Shown: positions 1-8,002 of the stretch, in pieces
Layout: each line of letters begins with the position of its first letter
Position numbering within the stretch: position 1 is the stretch's first letter
Source of the DNA: UBA2882 sp051877575
GTDB taxonomy: Bacteria > Bacillota > Clostridia > Lachnospirales > Lachnospiraceae
Direction of reading: 5' to 3'
NCBI GenBank assembly: GCA_051877575.1
Contig: JBJEJA010000035.1
Location: 28,320 to 92,319, forward strand
Length of the DNA: 64,000 nucleotides
Position numbers and translations under genes: made by a program
Notes under the pieces: generated by a model
What the model was told of the DNA's origin: nothing
The model's database searches: none
The model's input: only the letters and a program-made list of their open reading frames with translations

Positions 1-831
1 GAAATACTAAAAAACCAATCCTTGAAAGTTTATGGTCTGGATCTTCCGGAAATTGTACAAGTACTTCCGACCAATCTCCCCGAAATTTCCGCTAACGAAC
101 TGCGAATTGACAATCTGTTTCTATTAGCTGACGGTTCTCTTGCCATCATTGATTATGAGAGTAAATATTTAGAAGAAAACAAAGTCAAATATCTGAATTA
201 TATTGCCCGGATATTGGAACGGCTGCTCCGGGACGGAATGTTCGCTAAAGATGGTGCTCTTCGTTATCGGATACGGGTCATTATCATCTATACCGCAGAT
301 GTTCTCCCCTCATCCACAAACGCTGTCTTTGACTGCGGCTGCAATGTACTGACTATTACACAGGCATTTCTGTCCCAGTTGGACGGCGATACCATCAGCC
401 GGAAACTATCCCACAAGATTACATCACAGGAAGCTTTAACCGGACAGGATCTGATGGAATTGATCGTCCTCCCTCTTACCTACCGCGGGAGTGTTAAGAA
501 ACAAAAAGTTTTGCAGAATATGGTTGCGCTCGCGGAAGCTATCCCCGATGAAACCGATCAGACCTTTGCTCTCGCTGGACTTTTAGTTTTTTCAGATAAA
601 ATTATTGATGCCGCTACCGCATCAAAAATCAGGAGGTGTCTTTCTATGACAAAAGTAAGCAAATTAATATTTGATGACGGTTTCAATGCCGGAATTACCC
701 GGGGTATCGAAGAAAGCAAATGCAGTCTGGTACTCTCGGCACTCGACTCCCTTTCTCCGGAAGAAGTATCCGCTCTTTTAAAACTTCCGCTAAAAGAAGT
801 TTTAAAAATTGCAGGACAGAAAGAAACATAA
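1..831 (+). CDS. Rpn/YhgA-like putative nuclease, 5' end outside window
   Basis: The reading frame is open from the first base, so the true start is probably upstream of the window; the first in-window start candidate is a TTG at 22. The N-terminal part carries a spaced Asp ... IDYESK pattern (about residues 29-48 counted from that TTG). This fits the D-(x)n-ExK core of PD-(D/E)XK nucleases of the Rpn/transposase-associated group, which are abundant in Lachnospiraceae. The C-terminal third is helical, with an LSPEEVSALLKL-type motif common in these proteins. Family members are linked to recombination-promoting DNA cleavage; the role here is inferred. The gene ends 234 bp before agrB on the same strand and seems unrelated to it. 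Confidence 0.6.
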   Translation, partial: EILKNQSLKVYGLDLPEIVQVLPTNLPEISANELRIDNLFLLADGSLAIIDYESKYLEENKVKYLNYIARILERLLRDGMFAKDGALRYRIRVIIIYTADVLPSSTNAVFDCGCNVLTITQAFLSQLDGDTISRKLSHKITSQEALTGQDLMELIVLPLTYRGSVKKQKVLQNMVALAEAIPDETDQTFALAGLLVFSDKIIDAATASKIRRCLSMTKVSKLIFDDGFNAGITRGIEESKCSLVLSALDSLSPEEVSALLKLPLKEVLKIAGQKET

Positions 832-977
832 AATTATATTTTAAATCTATCAACTTCTTTCATTTCATTTTTTGACATTAATTTCCATTTTGTGCCAATT
901 CACTTCTTTATATGGTAAAAAATCATTCTTGTCTTATCAAATCACAAGTCTTTTATGTCATTTCCCGGCACATATAG

Positions 978-1025
978 ACAGTTCATGCATAATTTCCTGT
1001 TTTTCTTTTTTAAAGGCAATATAAT
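978..1025 (+). promoter_or_regulatory. Candidate agrBD promoter with LytTR-like half site
   Basis: A TATAAT -10 box lies at 1020-1025, 40 bp before agrB, but no good -35 sits 16-18 bp upstream of it. This is typical of an activator-dependent promoter. ACAGTTCAT at 978-986 resembles the ACAGTTAAG-type half site bound by AgrA-family LytTR regulators; the expected second half 12 bp further on is poor. The assignment is inference from spacing and motif likeness only. Confidence 0.35.
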
Positions 1026-1065
1026 ATGTCTGATTTCAGATAAAAAAGGCAGGAGGTAGGCTGTC

Positions 1066-1641
1066 ATGGATATGCTTTTACAAAAAATACAAACCAACTA
1101 TTCTTTGACGGATAAGGATATCAAATATCTGAAGTTTACCCTTACCGGATTATTCTATGACATTTCCAAAATGGTACTCCTGTTTTTATTCTTTTTTGCA
1201 ATCGATGAAACTGCTGCCTTTTTTCTTGATCTTGCTTTGTTGCTTCTTCTCAGAGGAAATCACGGCGGTCTTCACACCAAACATTATTTTAGTTGCTTTT
1301 TAATGTCATTTTTCTTTCTGGCATTTGCAATCTGCATCATGCCTGCCGCTTTTCCGGTTATTCCAAAACCCATTATTTTATTAGCGTTGACCTTTTGTAT
1401 TCTGGTTAATTATTTGATTGGTCCCGTCAGAAGTGAACAATGTCATGTGAAGGACCCCGGTATCTTTAAAAGAAATCAGATAAATACTTTCATGGTAGTT
1501 TTCATTTTCATGATTGTCTCATATGCACTACCCACGTCTCATCTGATGACCACGGGATTTTGGATTATTGTTGCACAATCTGTGCAGTTAATAATAGCAA
1601 AATGTATGCAACAACATAAACGAAAGGAGGCGACAATATGA
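1066..1641 (+). CDS. agrB: AgrB-family peptide-processing membrane protease
   Basis: AgrB removes the C-terminal tail of AgrD and helps form the cyclic autoinducing peptide. The protein has 191 residues, mostly hydrophobic, with about five to six membrane segments and an N-terminal soluble stretch. The catalytic pair is visible as His70 in GGLHTK and Cys77 in HYFSC; the seven-residue spacing equals that of His77/Cys84 in Staphylococcus aureus AgrB. The ATG follows AGGAGG (1051-1056). The stop overlaps the agrD start as ATGA, so the two genes are translationally coupled. Family assignment is firm; the peptide it processes is inferred from the next gene. Confidence 0.92.
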   Translation: MDMLLQKIQTNYSLTDKDIKYLKFTLTGLFYDISKMVLLFLFFFAIDETAAFFLDLALLLLLRGNHGGLHTKHYFSCFLMSFFFLAFAICIMPAAFPVIPKPIILLALTFCILVNYLIGPVRSEQCHVKDPGIFKRNQINTFMVVFIFMIVSYALPTSHLMTTGFWIIVAQSVQLIIAKCMQQHKRKEATI

Positions 1642-1775
1642 AAGCAAAATTAGCAAAAATCCTCAACTCCGGTTGCAAAGCTGCAGTCAATCTTTGTCTG
1701 GCTTATGGTGTATTCATGATTTTAGGACATCATAGTTTTATCCTTTTTGGCGAACCGGAATTTCCCGAAATTTAA
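1638..1775 (+). CDS. agrD: AgrD-like cyclic peptide precursor with Ser in place of Cys
   Basis: A 45-codon ORF overlaps the agrB stop by four bases and has its own AAGGAGG at 1624-1630. Its layout is that of AgrD: a basic amphipathic N-terminal leader (residues 1-28), a short hydrophobic core, then an acidic Pro-rich tail, GEPEFPEI. In AgrD the residue five places before the tail is a Cys whose thiol closes a thiolactone. Here the core reads HHSFILF, with Ser33 in that place. Cys13 and Cys20 lie inside the leader, too far from the tail. The predicted product is therefore a five-residue lactone ring, S-F-I-L-F, with a short tail, as known for serine-type Agr peptides such as that of Staphylococcus intermedius. 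The exact N-terminal cut is unknown. Confidence 0.82.
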   Translation: MKAKLAKILNSGCKAAVNLCLAYGVFMILGHHSFILFGEPEFPEI

Positions 1776-1778
1776 AAT

Positions 1779-1819
1779 AAAAATGCATTTAAGCTTTTTA
1801 TTTGCTTAAATGCATTTTT
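1779..1819. terminator. Bidirectional terminator between agrBD and agrCA
   Basis: A perfect 16-bp inverted repeat, arms AAAAATGCATTTAAGC (1779-1794) and its complement (1804-1819), surrounds a 9-nt T-rich loop. Each strand gives a hairpin ending in a U-run, so it can end both the plus-strand agrBD transcript and the minus-strand agrAC transcript. Confidence 0.85.
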
Positions 1820-1820
1820 A

Positions 1821-3089
1821 TTATATGTCCAGAGGCATTCTGGCACGGAAGATAATAAAATTCACGCCCATTTTATCCGTACTCTTTATTTCCAATGTTC
1901 CATGGTATTTTTCTACTTTTCTTTTGACATTCCCAAGGCCCAGTCCCCGGTTTTCTCCTTTGGTGCTTTTCCCATCTTCTGTCATATTATCTGCTTTCGT
2001 TGTCTTAAATGCACAAGGATTGGATATTTCAATCATCAACTCATTCTCCGACTGCTCCACATAACATTCTATCAGTTTCTGTTCTTCATGGACTACCGCC
2101 TCCATGGAATTATCAAACAGATTTCCGATAATTTCTACCAGATCAGAAAATCTGATATGCTTTTCCACTTCATCTACAATAATTCGGTATTTGACTGTAA
2201 TTCCCTCTTTTTCCGCCTGTCCGATTTTAGTATAGAGAAAGCCTGCCAGTACCGAAGGAATATCTTCCCTTAACAACTTATTGGTCGTATTTTCTGCAAT
2301 CAGCTTAGCGCAATATTCATTCTGTTCCTCGACCAAATCTTCCAGATTATCCGCTAATGCATTCATACTAAAAATAGCCTGTAAGTGATTATTAAAATCA
2401 TGTTGTCTTCGCCTTACCTCCTGAATCAAATCCTTATATATCAGGTTATACTGCTCAAAGGTCTTTATTTCTTCCTCTCTTTGACGATTCATCCATTTTT
2501 CTTTTTGCCATTCATAAACAATAAATGCAAACACTAAAACAAAAAATGTCATTTCCACCGCTGTTTTCCAGTATATTTTATCACGACTTTTAAAAATACC
2601 AAAAGAATACATGCACAAAAATACTGCAATTATTAAAATACCACGACCAATTATGCCATTCTTAAAAATAAATTGTATATGTTTCGAGAGATTACAATAT
2701 CTGTACAATATTATTGCTATGATTAACGTTGCAATGTTTACAATCATAAAAGCTAATGTGTCCACATACAATGTTCCAAGGAACAAACAAACTATCATAG
2801 CAAATAATATTTGAACAATGCCAAGTAATGTAATATCCAAAACCGTATAGAGACATGCATTATACAACTTGTCATCAAACTCATACAGACAAAGGACAAT
2901 CAATCCCAAATACAGTATTTGTTCCGTCTGCTGTGGAAGCCATCCAATTTCAATGGACGATTCAATTATCAACTGAATAGCAATATAAATTATCGTTGCA
3001 ATCGTCGGCCTTTTCTTCTTCTCATGCAGAGCAAACAGCCCAGTTACAAGTGCCAGTACTTCAAACAACAAATAAAGTCTTTCAATCAT
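1821..3089 (-). CDS. agrC: AgrC-like sensor histidine kinase (HPK10 type)
   Basis: Receptor kinase for the Agr peptide. About 200 N-terminal residues hold six to seven membrane segments, followed by a short coiled region and a GHKL ATPase domain. The phosphoacceptor is the His of RRQHDFNNH (about residue 230), the HPK10 signature; the N box is GNLFDNSMEA and the G box is GLGLGNVKRK. I start it at the ATG at 3089, which follows GAGGAG by 7 bp and overlaps the agrA stop by 8 bp; an in-frame start at 3104 has no ribosome site. The gene runs convergently to agrBD and ends at their shared terminator. Confidence 0.9.
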   Translation of the reverse strand: MIERLYLLFEVLALVTGLFALHEKKKRPTIATIIYIAIQLIIESSIEIGWLPQQTEQILYLGLIVLCLYEFDDKLYNACLYTVLDITLLGIVQILFAMIVCLFLGTLYVDTLAFMIVNIATLIIAIILYRYCNLSKHIQFIFKNGIIGRGILIIAVFLCMYSFGIFKSRDKIYWKTAVEMTFFVLVFAFIVYEWQKEKWMNRQREEEIKTFEQYNLIYKDLIQEVRRRQHDFNNHLQAIFSMNALADNLEDLVEEQNEYCAKLIAENTTNKLLREDIPSVLAGFLYTKIGQAEKEGITVKYRIIVDEVEKHIRFSDLVEIIGNLFDNSMEAVVHEEQKLIECYVEQSENELMIEISNPCAFKTTKADNMTEDGKSTKGENRGLGLGNVKRKVEKYHGTLEIKSTDKMGVNFIIFRARMPLDI

Positions 3090-3807
3090 ACGCAAACTCC
3101 TCACATATTTTTCTTCTGTAGGTTGTCCCTATCAATAGCTCACCGTATTTTTCCTTCAATTTTATTTTGCCATTTACCATATCCACCTTCCAGATAAACT
3201 TCCGATTGACCAAAGTATTCCGATTGCATTGTAAAAAATCATTGCTGAATAGTTGTTTTCTGATTTCCGACAATGATCTGTAATAAAAAATGCTGACTCC
3301 GTCAATACTGCGTAACACTAATTTCCTGTTTTTATAATAGACATAGACAATTTCTTCTACCTTCTGCGCCAGAACCGTAGAATCATCTCTTAGGTGGATA
3401 TATCTTTCCTGCTCCTTTTTTTGTGGCATTTTTAGCGCCTGCTCAATTGCAGCCCGCACCTGCTCCATATGAAAAGGCTTTTCCAAATATTGATAACAGT
3501 GCAGATTGTCATAAGCATACAGTTTTGAATCTGCAATTGCGGTCGTAATGATTACCGGCGAAAATTCATATTGACCGATCTCCCTCAAAAATCTGATAAA
3601 ATCCAAACCGGAAGCATCATTCGGGTCTCTCCGATCCAGAACAATATCAACAATAAATACCGTAAACACTTCTTCAAATACAATTTTACAAGCGTCCGAA
3701 CAACTTGCGACATGAAAAACTTCTATGTTTCCGTTTATACTACAGATAATTTTTCTCAAACGCTCTGCTGCATCATAATCATCTTCCAAAATCAATATTT
3801 TCTTCAC
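3082..3807 (-). CDS. agrA: AgrA-like LytTR response regulator
   Basis: This response regulator is the partner of the AgrC-like kinase. The N-terminal receiver domain shows the acidic pocket EDD at residues 8-10, the phosphoacceptor Asp54 in FIVDIVL, and the switch Lys in YLEKPF. The C-terminal half is a LytTR DNA-binding domain with the typical beta-rich pattern around LQCNRNTLVNRKFI. The GTG start at 3807 is preferred because an AGGTGG lies 6 bp upstream; an ATG at 3822 would place that Shine-Dalgarno inside the gene. The agrA-agrC order with overlap indicates one transcript. The likely target is the agrBD promoter at 978-1025. Confidence 0.9.
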   Translation of the reverse strand: MKKILILEDDYDAAERLRKIICSINGNIEVFHVASCSDACKIVFEEVFTVFIVDIVLDRRDPNDASGLDFIRFLREIGQYEFSPVIITTAIADSKLYAYDNLHCYQYLEKPFHMEQVRAAIEQALKMPQKKEQERYIHLRDDSTVLAQKVEEIVYVYYKNRKLVLRSIDGVSIFYYRSLSEIRKQLFSNDFLQCNRNTLVNRKFIWKVDMVNGKIKLKEKYGELLIGTTYRRKICEEFAYD

Positions 3808-3916
3808 TTTGCTCCACCTCATTCGTTTTTATCTACTTTACTAGAAGGCTTTGCAAAGATAAAGCCGGCTACTAGTTTTTCTCTAATATCCAGCTTTAAG
3901 TAATCCTGTTTGCTAA

Positions 3917-4237
3917 CTAAGACATTCCCAGCAGCGCATCGACAACAGTATAAAATTTCTTTCTCTCTTCCAGACTCATTTTTGCAACTTGTTCTTCGTA
4001 CCTTGACATACGAAGCTGATAACCTTCCTGCATGGTCCCACACAACAACTCATCTGCCGTCGCATTCAATTCATCTGCAATCTGAATAAAGGTCTCCAGA
4101 CTTGGTGTTCTTTCCCCTCTCTCAATCATCCCGATATATGGCACACTCAAACCGGTTACTTCTGCCAGTTGTTCCTGCGTCATAGATTTTGATATTCGTT
4201 TTCGCCTGATCCTTTTACCCATATCAACCAAATCCAT
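3917..4237 (-). CDS. XRE-family transcriptional regulator
   Basis: A 106-residue protein with a helix-turn-helix domain over residues 6-62, reading MTQEQLAEVTGLSVPYIGMIERGER, split here as MTQEQLAEVTG and LSVPYIGMIERGER: the classic Cro/C1 fold. A short helical tail follows, a common size for SinR-like or autoregulated repressors. The ATG at 4237 is preceded by GGAGG at 8 bp; upstream in-frame starts lack one. It is 109 bp upstream of agrA on the same strand, so it could affect agrAC, but nothing in the sequence proves this. Confidence 0.85.
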   Translation of the reverse strand: MDLVDMGKRIRRKRISKSMTQEQLAEVTGLSVPYIGMIERGERTPSLETFIQIADELNATADELLCGTMQEGYQLRMSRYEEQVAKMSLEERKKFYTVVDALLGMS

Positions 4238-4264
4238 CGGCAAAACCTCCATACAGTATATTTT

Positions 4265-4280
4265 TATACTCTTTAGTATA
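4265..4280. promoter_or_regulatory. Candidate operator upstream of the XRE gene
   Basis: A perfect inverted repeat TATACT-N4-AGTATA lies about 28 bp upstream of the XRE start codon, with a further AGTATA at 4255-4260. Its position, and the resemblance of each arm to a -10 box, suggest an autoregulatory operator over the promoter. This is inference. Confidence 0.35.
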
Positions 4281-4352
4281 GGTTTTACCGTTTTTTGCAA
4301 ACAGACACCCGCTGTTATTCGGTATAACTATAGGTTATGTTTTGTAAAAATA

Positions 4353-4398
4353 AACCGCCACAAATACTCCTTTTTTATCGAGGCATTTTGCGACGGTT
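4353..4398. terminator. Hairpin terminator downstream of the DUF6465 gene
   Basis: Arms AACCGCCACAAAT (4353-4365) and ATTTTGCGACGGTT (4385-4398) pair with a few wobble pairs around a 19-nt loop. On the minus strand the hairpin runs into TATTTTTAC, which suits termination after the gene ending at 4437. Confidence 0.6.
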
Positions 4399-4436
4399 CT
4401 TTTCCTATCATTTTCTGCTGTCTAATCTATGTAATT

Positions 4437-4871
4437 TTAAATTGCAAAGCTTCCTGTTACTTCTCCGTTGATTACATAGTAAGCACGAGATTCCTCAGGC
4501 TTTACATACAATTCAACGCTCTTAAAGTCCGCAACCTTTTTACCCAGATCATATTTCCATACGTCTTTTGTAATCTTAACCAAATCTTCATCCGTATAAG
4601 ATTTTCCGGAAAACTGTAAATTAACAACCGCCTTCACTGCCTCTTTTTTAGCAGGTGCTTTTTTTGCTGCAGGTGCCTTCTTCGCGGGTGCCTTCTTTAC
4701 TGTTTCCTTTTTCGCAGGTGCCTTTTTTACTGTCTCTTTTTTAACAGCCTCTTTTTTGGCAGGCTCTTTCTTTGCAGGTGCCTTTACTTCTACCGGTGCA
4801 GTTTTTGCTGCTGTAACCGCTTTCGCTGCAGGCTTTGCTGCTGCTGTTACTTTTTCCTTTACCTCTGCCAT
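4437..4871 (-). CDS. DUF6465 protein with Lys/Ala/Pro-rich histone-like N-terminus
   Basis: A 144-residue protein. Residues 1-85 are low-complexity repeats of the KKAPAKKE/KKETV type, strongly basic and reminiscent of histone H1 or bacterial Hc1-like tails. Residues about 86-144 form a compact domain (YTDEDLVKITKDVW ... AYYVINGEVTGSF) recognised as DUF6465, found in Lachnospiraceae. The basic tail could bind DNA or other polyanions; this is inferred from composition only. The DNA repeats are imperfect, so length variation between strains is plausible. The GGAGG before the ATG is clear. It is probably transcribed alone. Confidence 0.75.
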   Translation of the reverse strand: MAEVKEKVTAAAKPAAKAVTAAKTAPVEVKAPAKKEPAKKEAVKKETVKKAPAKKETVKKAPAKKAPAAKKAPAKKEAVKAVVNLQFSGKSYTDEDLVKITKDVWKYDLGKKVADFKSVELYVKPEESRAYYVINGEVTGSFAI

Positions 4872-5020
4872 AATAATTCCTCCTTTTCACACATTTGACT
4901 GTGTACGATAAAGTTTTTATCTTTTCATGTTTTGATAGGGTACTCTTTATTCTATGAGTGTACCTTAAAAAGCAGCGAATGTCAAATTTTGTTGCCTATT
5001 CATGCCACACTTTTGCCAAA

Positions 5021-5857
5021 TTAACCCATAATTATAAAATAAACAAGTACCAAAATCCCCAGCACAATCCTATACCATCCGAACACCTTGAAATCATGCT
5101 TTTTGATGTATCCCATCAGGAATTTGATGACCAGGATTGAAACGATGAACGCAACAATCATTCCGGTCAGCAGGATTGCCAGCTCCATACCCGTAAAAGC
5201 GAATCCGAACTTCAGGATTTTCAGAAGGCTTGCTCCGAACATAACGGGTATTGCAAGAAAGAAAGTAAACTCAGCTGCCACCGTACGGGAAACACCGATC
5301 ATCAAGGCTCCTACGATAGTTGCACCGGACCGCGATGTACCCGGAAATACCGCAGCGATAAGCTGAAATACACCGATCAGAATGGCCGTTGTATAAGTAA
5401 TATCCTGCAAACGCCTGATTTTCGGCTTTTTCCCTTTATTGCGGTTTTCCACGATAATAAACAGAATACCAAAAATAATCAGCATAATGGCAACTGTCCG
5501 ATAGTTGTAGAAATACGCTTCCAATATATCATCAAAAGCCAGGCCTATGATCGCCGCGGGTATACAGGCCGCCAATATTTTAAACCATAACACGAATACA
5601 TCCTTGCGTATAATACCCCCGTTTTCTTTCGCTTTCTTCCCGAAATAGAACGGAAAAATCTGATTCCAAAAGAGTACTACGACAGCCATGATTGCACCCA
5701 GCTGAATAACAACTTCAAACATGGACCAGAATTCTTCGCTGACATCCAAAGTCACAAATTCATTGAGCAAAATCAAATGTCCCGTACTGCTGATGGGAAG
5801 CCATTCCGTAATTCCTTCCACCACTCCGAATAGTATCGCTTTTAATATTTCTATCAT
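5021..5857 (-). CDS. uppP: Undecaprenyl-diphosphatase (UppP/BacA)
   Basis: A membrane phosphatase that recycles undecaprenyl pyrophosphate to the monophosphate carrier for peptidoglycan and other envelope polymers; it also confers bacitracin tolerance. The 278 residues match the family length. The two signature motifs are present: EGITEWLPISSTGHL near residue 15 and PGTSRSGATI near residue 170. About seven to eight membrane segments are visible. GGAGAG precedes the ATG. A patatin-like gene lies 9 bp upstream on the same strand, so the two may share a message. Confidence 0.96.
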   Translation of the reverse strand: MIEILKAILFGVVEGITEWLPISSTGHLILLNEFVTLDVSEEFWSMFEVVIQLGAIMAVVVLFWNQIFPFYFGKKAKENGGIIRKDVFVLWFKILAACIPAAIIGLAFDDILEAYFYNYRTVAIMLIIFGILFIIVENRNKGKKPKIRRLQDITYTTAILIGVFQLIAAVFPGTSRSGATIVGALMIGVSRTVAAEFTFFLAIPVMFGASLLKILKFGFAFTGMELAILLTGMIVAFIVSILVIKFLMGYIKKHDFKVFGWYRIVLGILVLVYFIIMG

Positions 5858-5866
5858 GAAACTCTC

Positions 5867-6751
5867 CTAACTTAACTTTAAATATTTTTTCAGATCCGCA
5901 AAGGATTCTTTTGCATCCTCATAACCGGTCTCATAAAGTGCTTTCAGCTTTGCTTCATTCTTTTCAATTCTTCCCACATTGGGGTTCACCTTAGAGCGGA
6001 TAACAAATATGTGCCCTTTTTTCTCATGCTCTTCTATGAAATCCAGAGTCTTATTGTATACGATATGCCTTCTTTCCATATCTTTAATCAGTGCAGGATA
6101 CTTATGATAACGAATCCTGATTGCTTCCATGTTGGATGCAGGCTTTCTGCGGTATCCTATCTCTTTTGTCATGACGACCACATTCTTTTTATTGCCATCC
6201 CGTAAAGACCGGATAATCGGAATGGAGTCCGCGATGCCGCCATCCAGATAAGGTATCCCGTCAATATACACATTGTTGGAAACAAGCGGCAACGATGCGG
6301 ATGCCCTGACTGCTATAATATCTCTATGCATCTCCCGCAGAGGTTTATACTCCGCTTTTCCTGTCATAATATTGGTCACTACCGCATAAGCTCTTCCGCC
6401 ATAACCCGAAAAAGCATCATAATCATAGGGATCCAGTTCATTCGGAATCGTATCATAACACATTTTCGCCCCGAACAGATCTCCTGTGGTAATCAGACTG
6501 CGGACACTGCAATAGTCTTTATTTTTCAGATAATTTACGGAAACACGGTATGCCCTTCCTTTCTGTCCCGACAAATAACTGCACAGGTGGCAGGCTCCCG
6601 CACTGACACCGTAACAATCGGAAAAGAACAAATTCTGCTCCATAAAATAATCCAGGACACCGGCCGTATAGATTCCCCTCATACCGCCGCCTTCCAGGAT
6701 CAGACCGCTTTTGACCATCGCTTTCTCCTCCTGACCGGTTTTCATTTCCAT
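5867..6751 (-). CDS. Patatin-like phospholipase
   Basis: An acyl hydrolase of the bacterial patatin (RssA-like) group, probably acting on membrane lipids. The oxyanion loop is EGGGMRG, the nucleophile is the Ser of GVSAG, and the catalytic Asp is in DGG (YLDGGIADSIP). About 294 residues with no signal peptide, so cytosolic. Three ATGs are possible: the one at 6751 has GAGGTGG at 7 bp, while an internal ATG 12 codons later also has an AGGAGG at 8 bp. It lies between an aminotransferase and uppP with short gaps, suggesting a small operon. The substrate is unknown. Confidence 0.9.
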   Translation of the reverse strand: MEMKTGQEEKAMVKSGLILEGGGMRGIYTAGVLDYFMEQNLFFSDCYGVSAGACHLCSYLSGQKGRAYRVSVNYLKNKDYCSVRSLITTGDLFGAKMCYDTIPNELDPYDYDAFSGYGGRAYAVVTNIMTGKAEYKPLREMHRDIIAVRASASLPLVSNNVYIDGIPYLDGGIADSIPIIRSLRDGNKKNVVVMTKEIGYRRKPASNMEAIRIRYHKYPALIKDMERRHIVYNKTLDFIEEHEKKGHIFVIRSKVNPNVGRIEKNEAKLKALYETGYEDAKESFADLKKYLKLS

Positions 6752-6769
6752 CGTCATTCCACCTCTTTT

Positions 6770-7957
6770 TTACATACCGTAATCTTTGGCAATTTTGCGG
6801 ATTGCTTCCAAAGAACGTTCAACCTTTTCTGTCTGAATGCAATATGCCATTCTGAAGTATCCGGGACATCCAAAACTGTCACTGGGCACCAGACAAAGAT
6901 CATACTTTAATGCATCCTGACAGAATTTCTTTGCATCATCTATCGGTGCCTTTGGGAAAATATAGAAAGTTCCTCCCGGCTTCACACAGGTAAACCCAAG
7001 CGCCTTCAATTCACGATACAGAATATTCATATTGGTTTCATATACGGAAAGATCCGAAGTTTCCTCCAACATTTCCGCTACCGCCAGCTGGATCAGAGAA
7101 GAGGGACAATTGTGTCCGATTCCTCTGGAAATCTGTGTACACATATCCACAATCAAAGCTGCATCCCGGCAGTTGGGATTAACGGCAACGTATCCGATAC
7201 GCTCTCCCGGAATGGACAGGGACTTGCTGAAAGAATAACACATCAGGGTATTGTCATACAACCGGGAAATACAGGGAGCATCCACACCTTCAAATACAAT
7301 CTCCCGATAGGGCTCATCCGAAATAATATAGATCGGATGTCCGTATTTTTTCTCTTTCTCTTTTAAAATCTCTGCCAGACGCTCAATCGTCCCGGTTGAA
7401 TATACGATTCCGGACGGATTGTTCGGTGTATTGATCAGCACTGCTGCTGTTTTTTCGCTGCACATGGAATCAAACGCTTCAAAATTGATCTGGAAACTTT
7501 CCGTGTCCGCAGGAACAACTTTGAGCGTTGCCCCCGTCTCCGCAATATAAGGACCATATTCCGGGAAATAGGGTGCAAACGTGATGATTTCATCTCCTTT
7601 ATCCGCAACGGCTCTTGCTGCGTGGGCAATGGAACCGGCTGCTCCGCTGGTCATAAAAATATCTTCTGTCTTATAGGGAAGACCAAATCTTCTGCTCAGA
7701 GATGTTGCTATTTTTTCCCTGACCTCCGGCAACCCATGATTGGGGCTATAGCCATGCAGTGCAACCGGTTCTCTGGTATCCAGCAGTTCCTTGATGACTG
7801 CATGAAACCGTTCCGGAACAGGCACAGAAGGATTTCCGAGACTGTAATCAAAGACATTCTCGTATCCGATTTCTTTTCCTCTGGCAACAGCATACGCCGA
7901 AATCTCACGAATAACGGATTTCATTCCAAGCATATCCTGATATCTTTTTACTATCAT
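6770..7957 (-). CDS. Class I/II pyridoxal-phosphate aminotransferase
   Basis: A fold-type I aminotransferase of 395 residues. Visible landmarks are the NNPSG motif (Asn179/180), the PLP-ring Asp214 in SDEPYRE, Tyr217, the Schiff-base Lys245 in SFSKSLSIPGERIGY, and a C-terminal Arg in FRMAYC that binds the substrate carboxylate. The family spans aspartate and aromatic aminotransferases; the neighbours do not reveal the donor. The upstream GGGAG and ATG are clear. It is 18 bp from the patatin gene on the same strand. Confidence 0.92.
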   Translation of the reverse strand: MIVKRYQDMLGMKSVIREISAYAVARGKEIGYENVFDYSLGNPSVPVPERFHAVIKELLDTREPVALHGYSPNHGLPEVREKIATSLSRRFGLPYKTEDIFMTSGAAGSIAHAARAVADKGDEIITFAPYFPEYGPYIAETGATLKVVPADTESFQINFEAFDSMCSEKTAAVLINTPNNPSGIVYSTGTIERLAEILKEKEKKYGHPIYIISDEPYREIVFEGVDAPCISRLYDNTLMCYSFSKSLSIPGERIGYVAVNPNCRDAALIVDMCTQISRGIGHNCPSSLIQLAVAEMLEETSDLSVYETNMNILYRELKALGFTCVKPGGTFYIFPKAPIDDAKKFCQDALKYDLCLVPSDSFGCPGYFRMAYCIQTEKVERSLEAIRKIAKDYGM

Positions 7958-8002
7958 ATTATTCTCCCGCTTTCTTTTTTACTTTTTTATGATATTTACA
8001 AT

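Noticed and set aside
1674..1710. Cys13 or Cys20 of the small agrD product as the ring residue
   Set aside because: Both lie in the amphipathic leader, 18 or more residues before the acidic tail, while AgrD rings start four to five residues before it.
4437..4871. Repeats in the DUF6465 gene as a CRISPR or tandem-repeat array
   Set aside because: They are imperfect codon-level repeats in one reading frame with no regular spacers.
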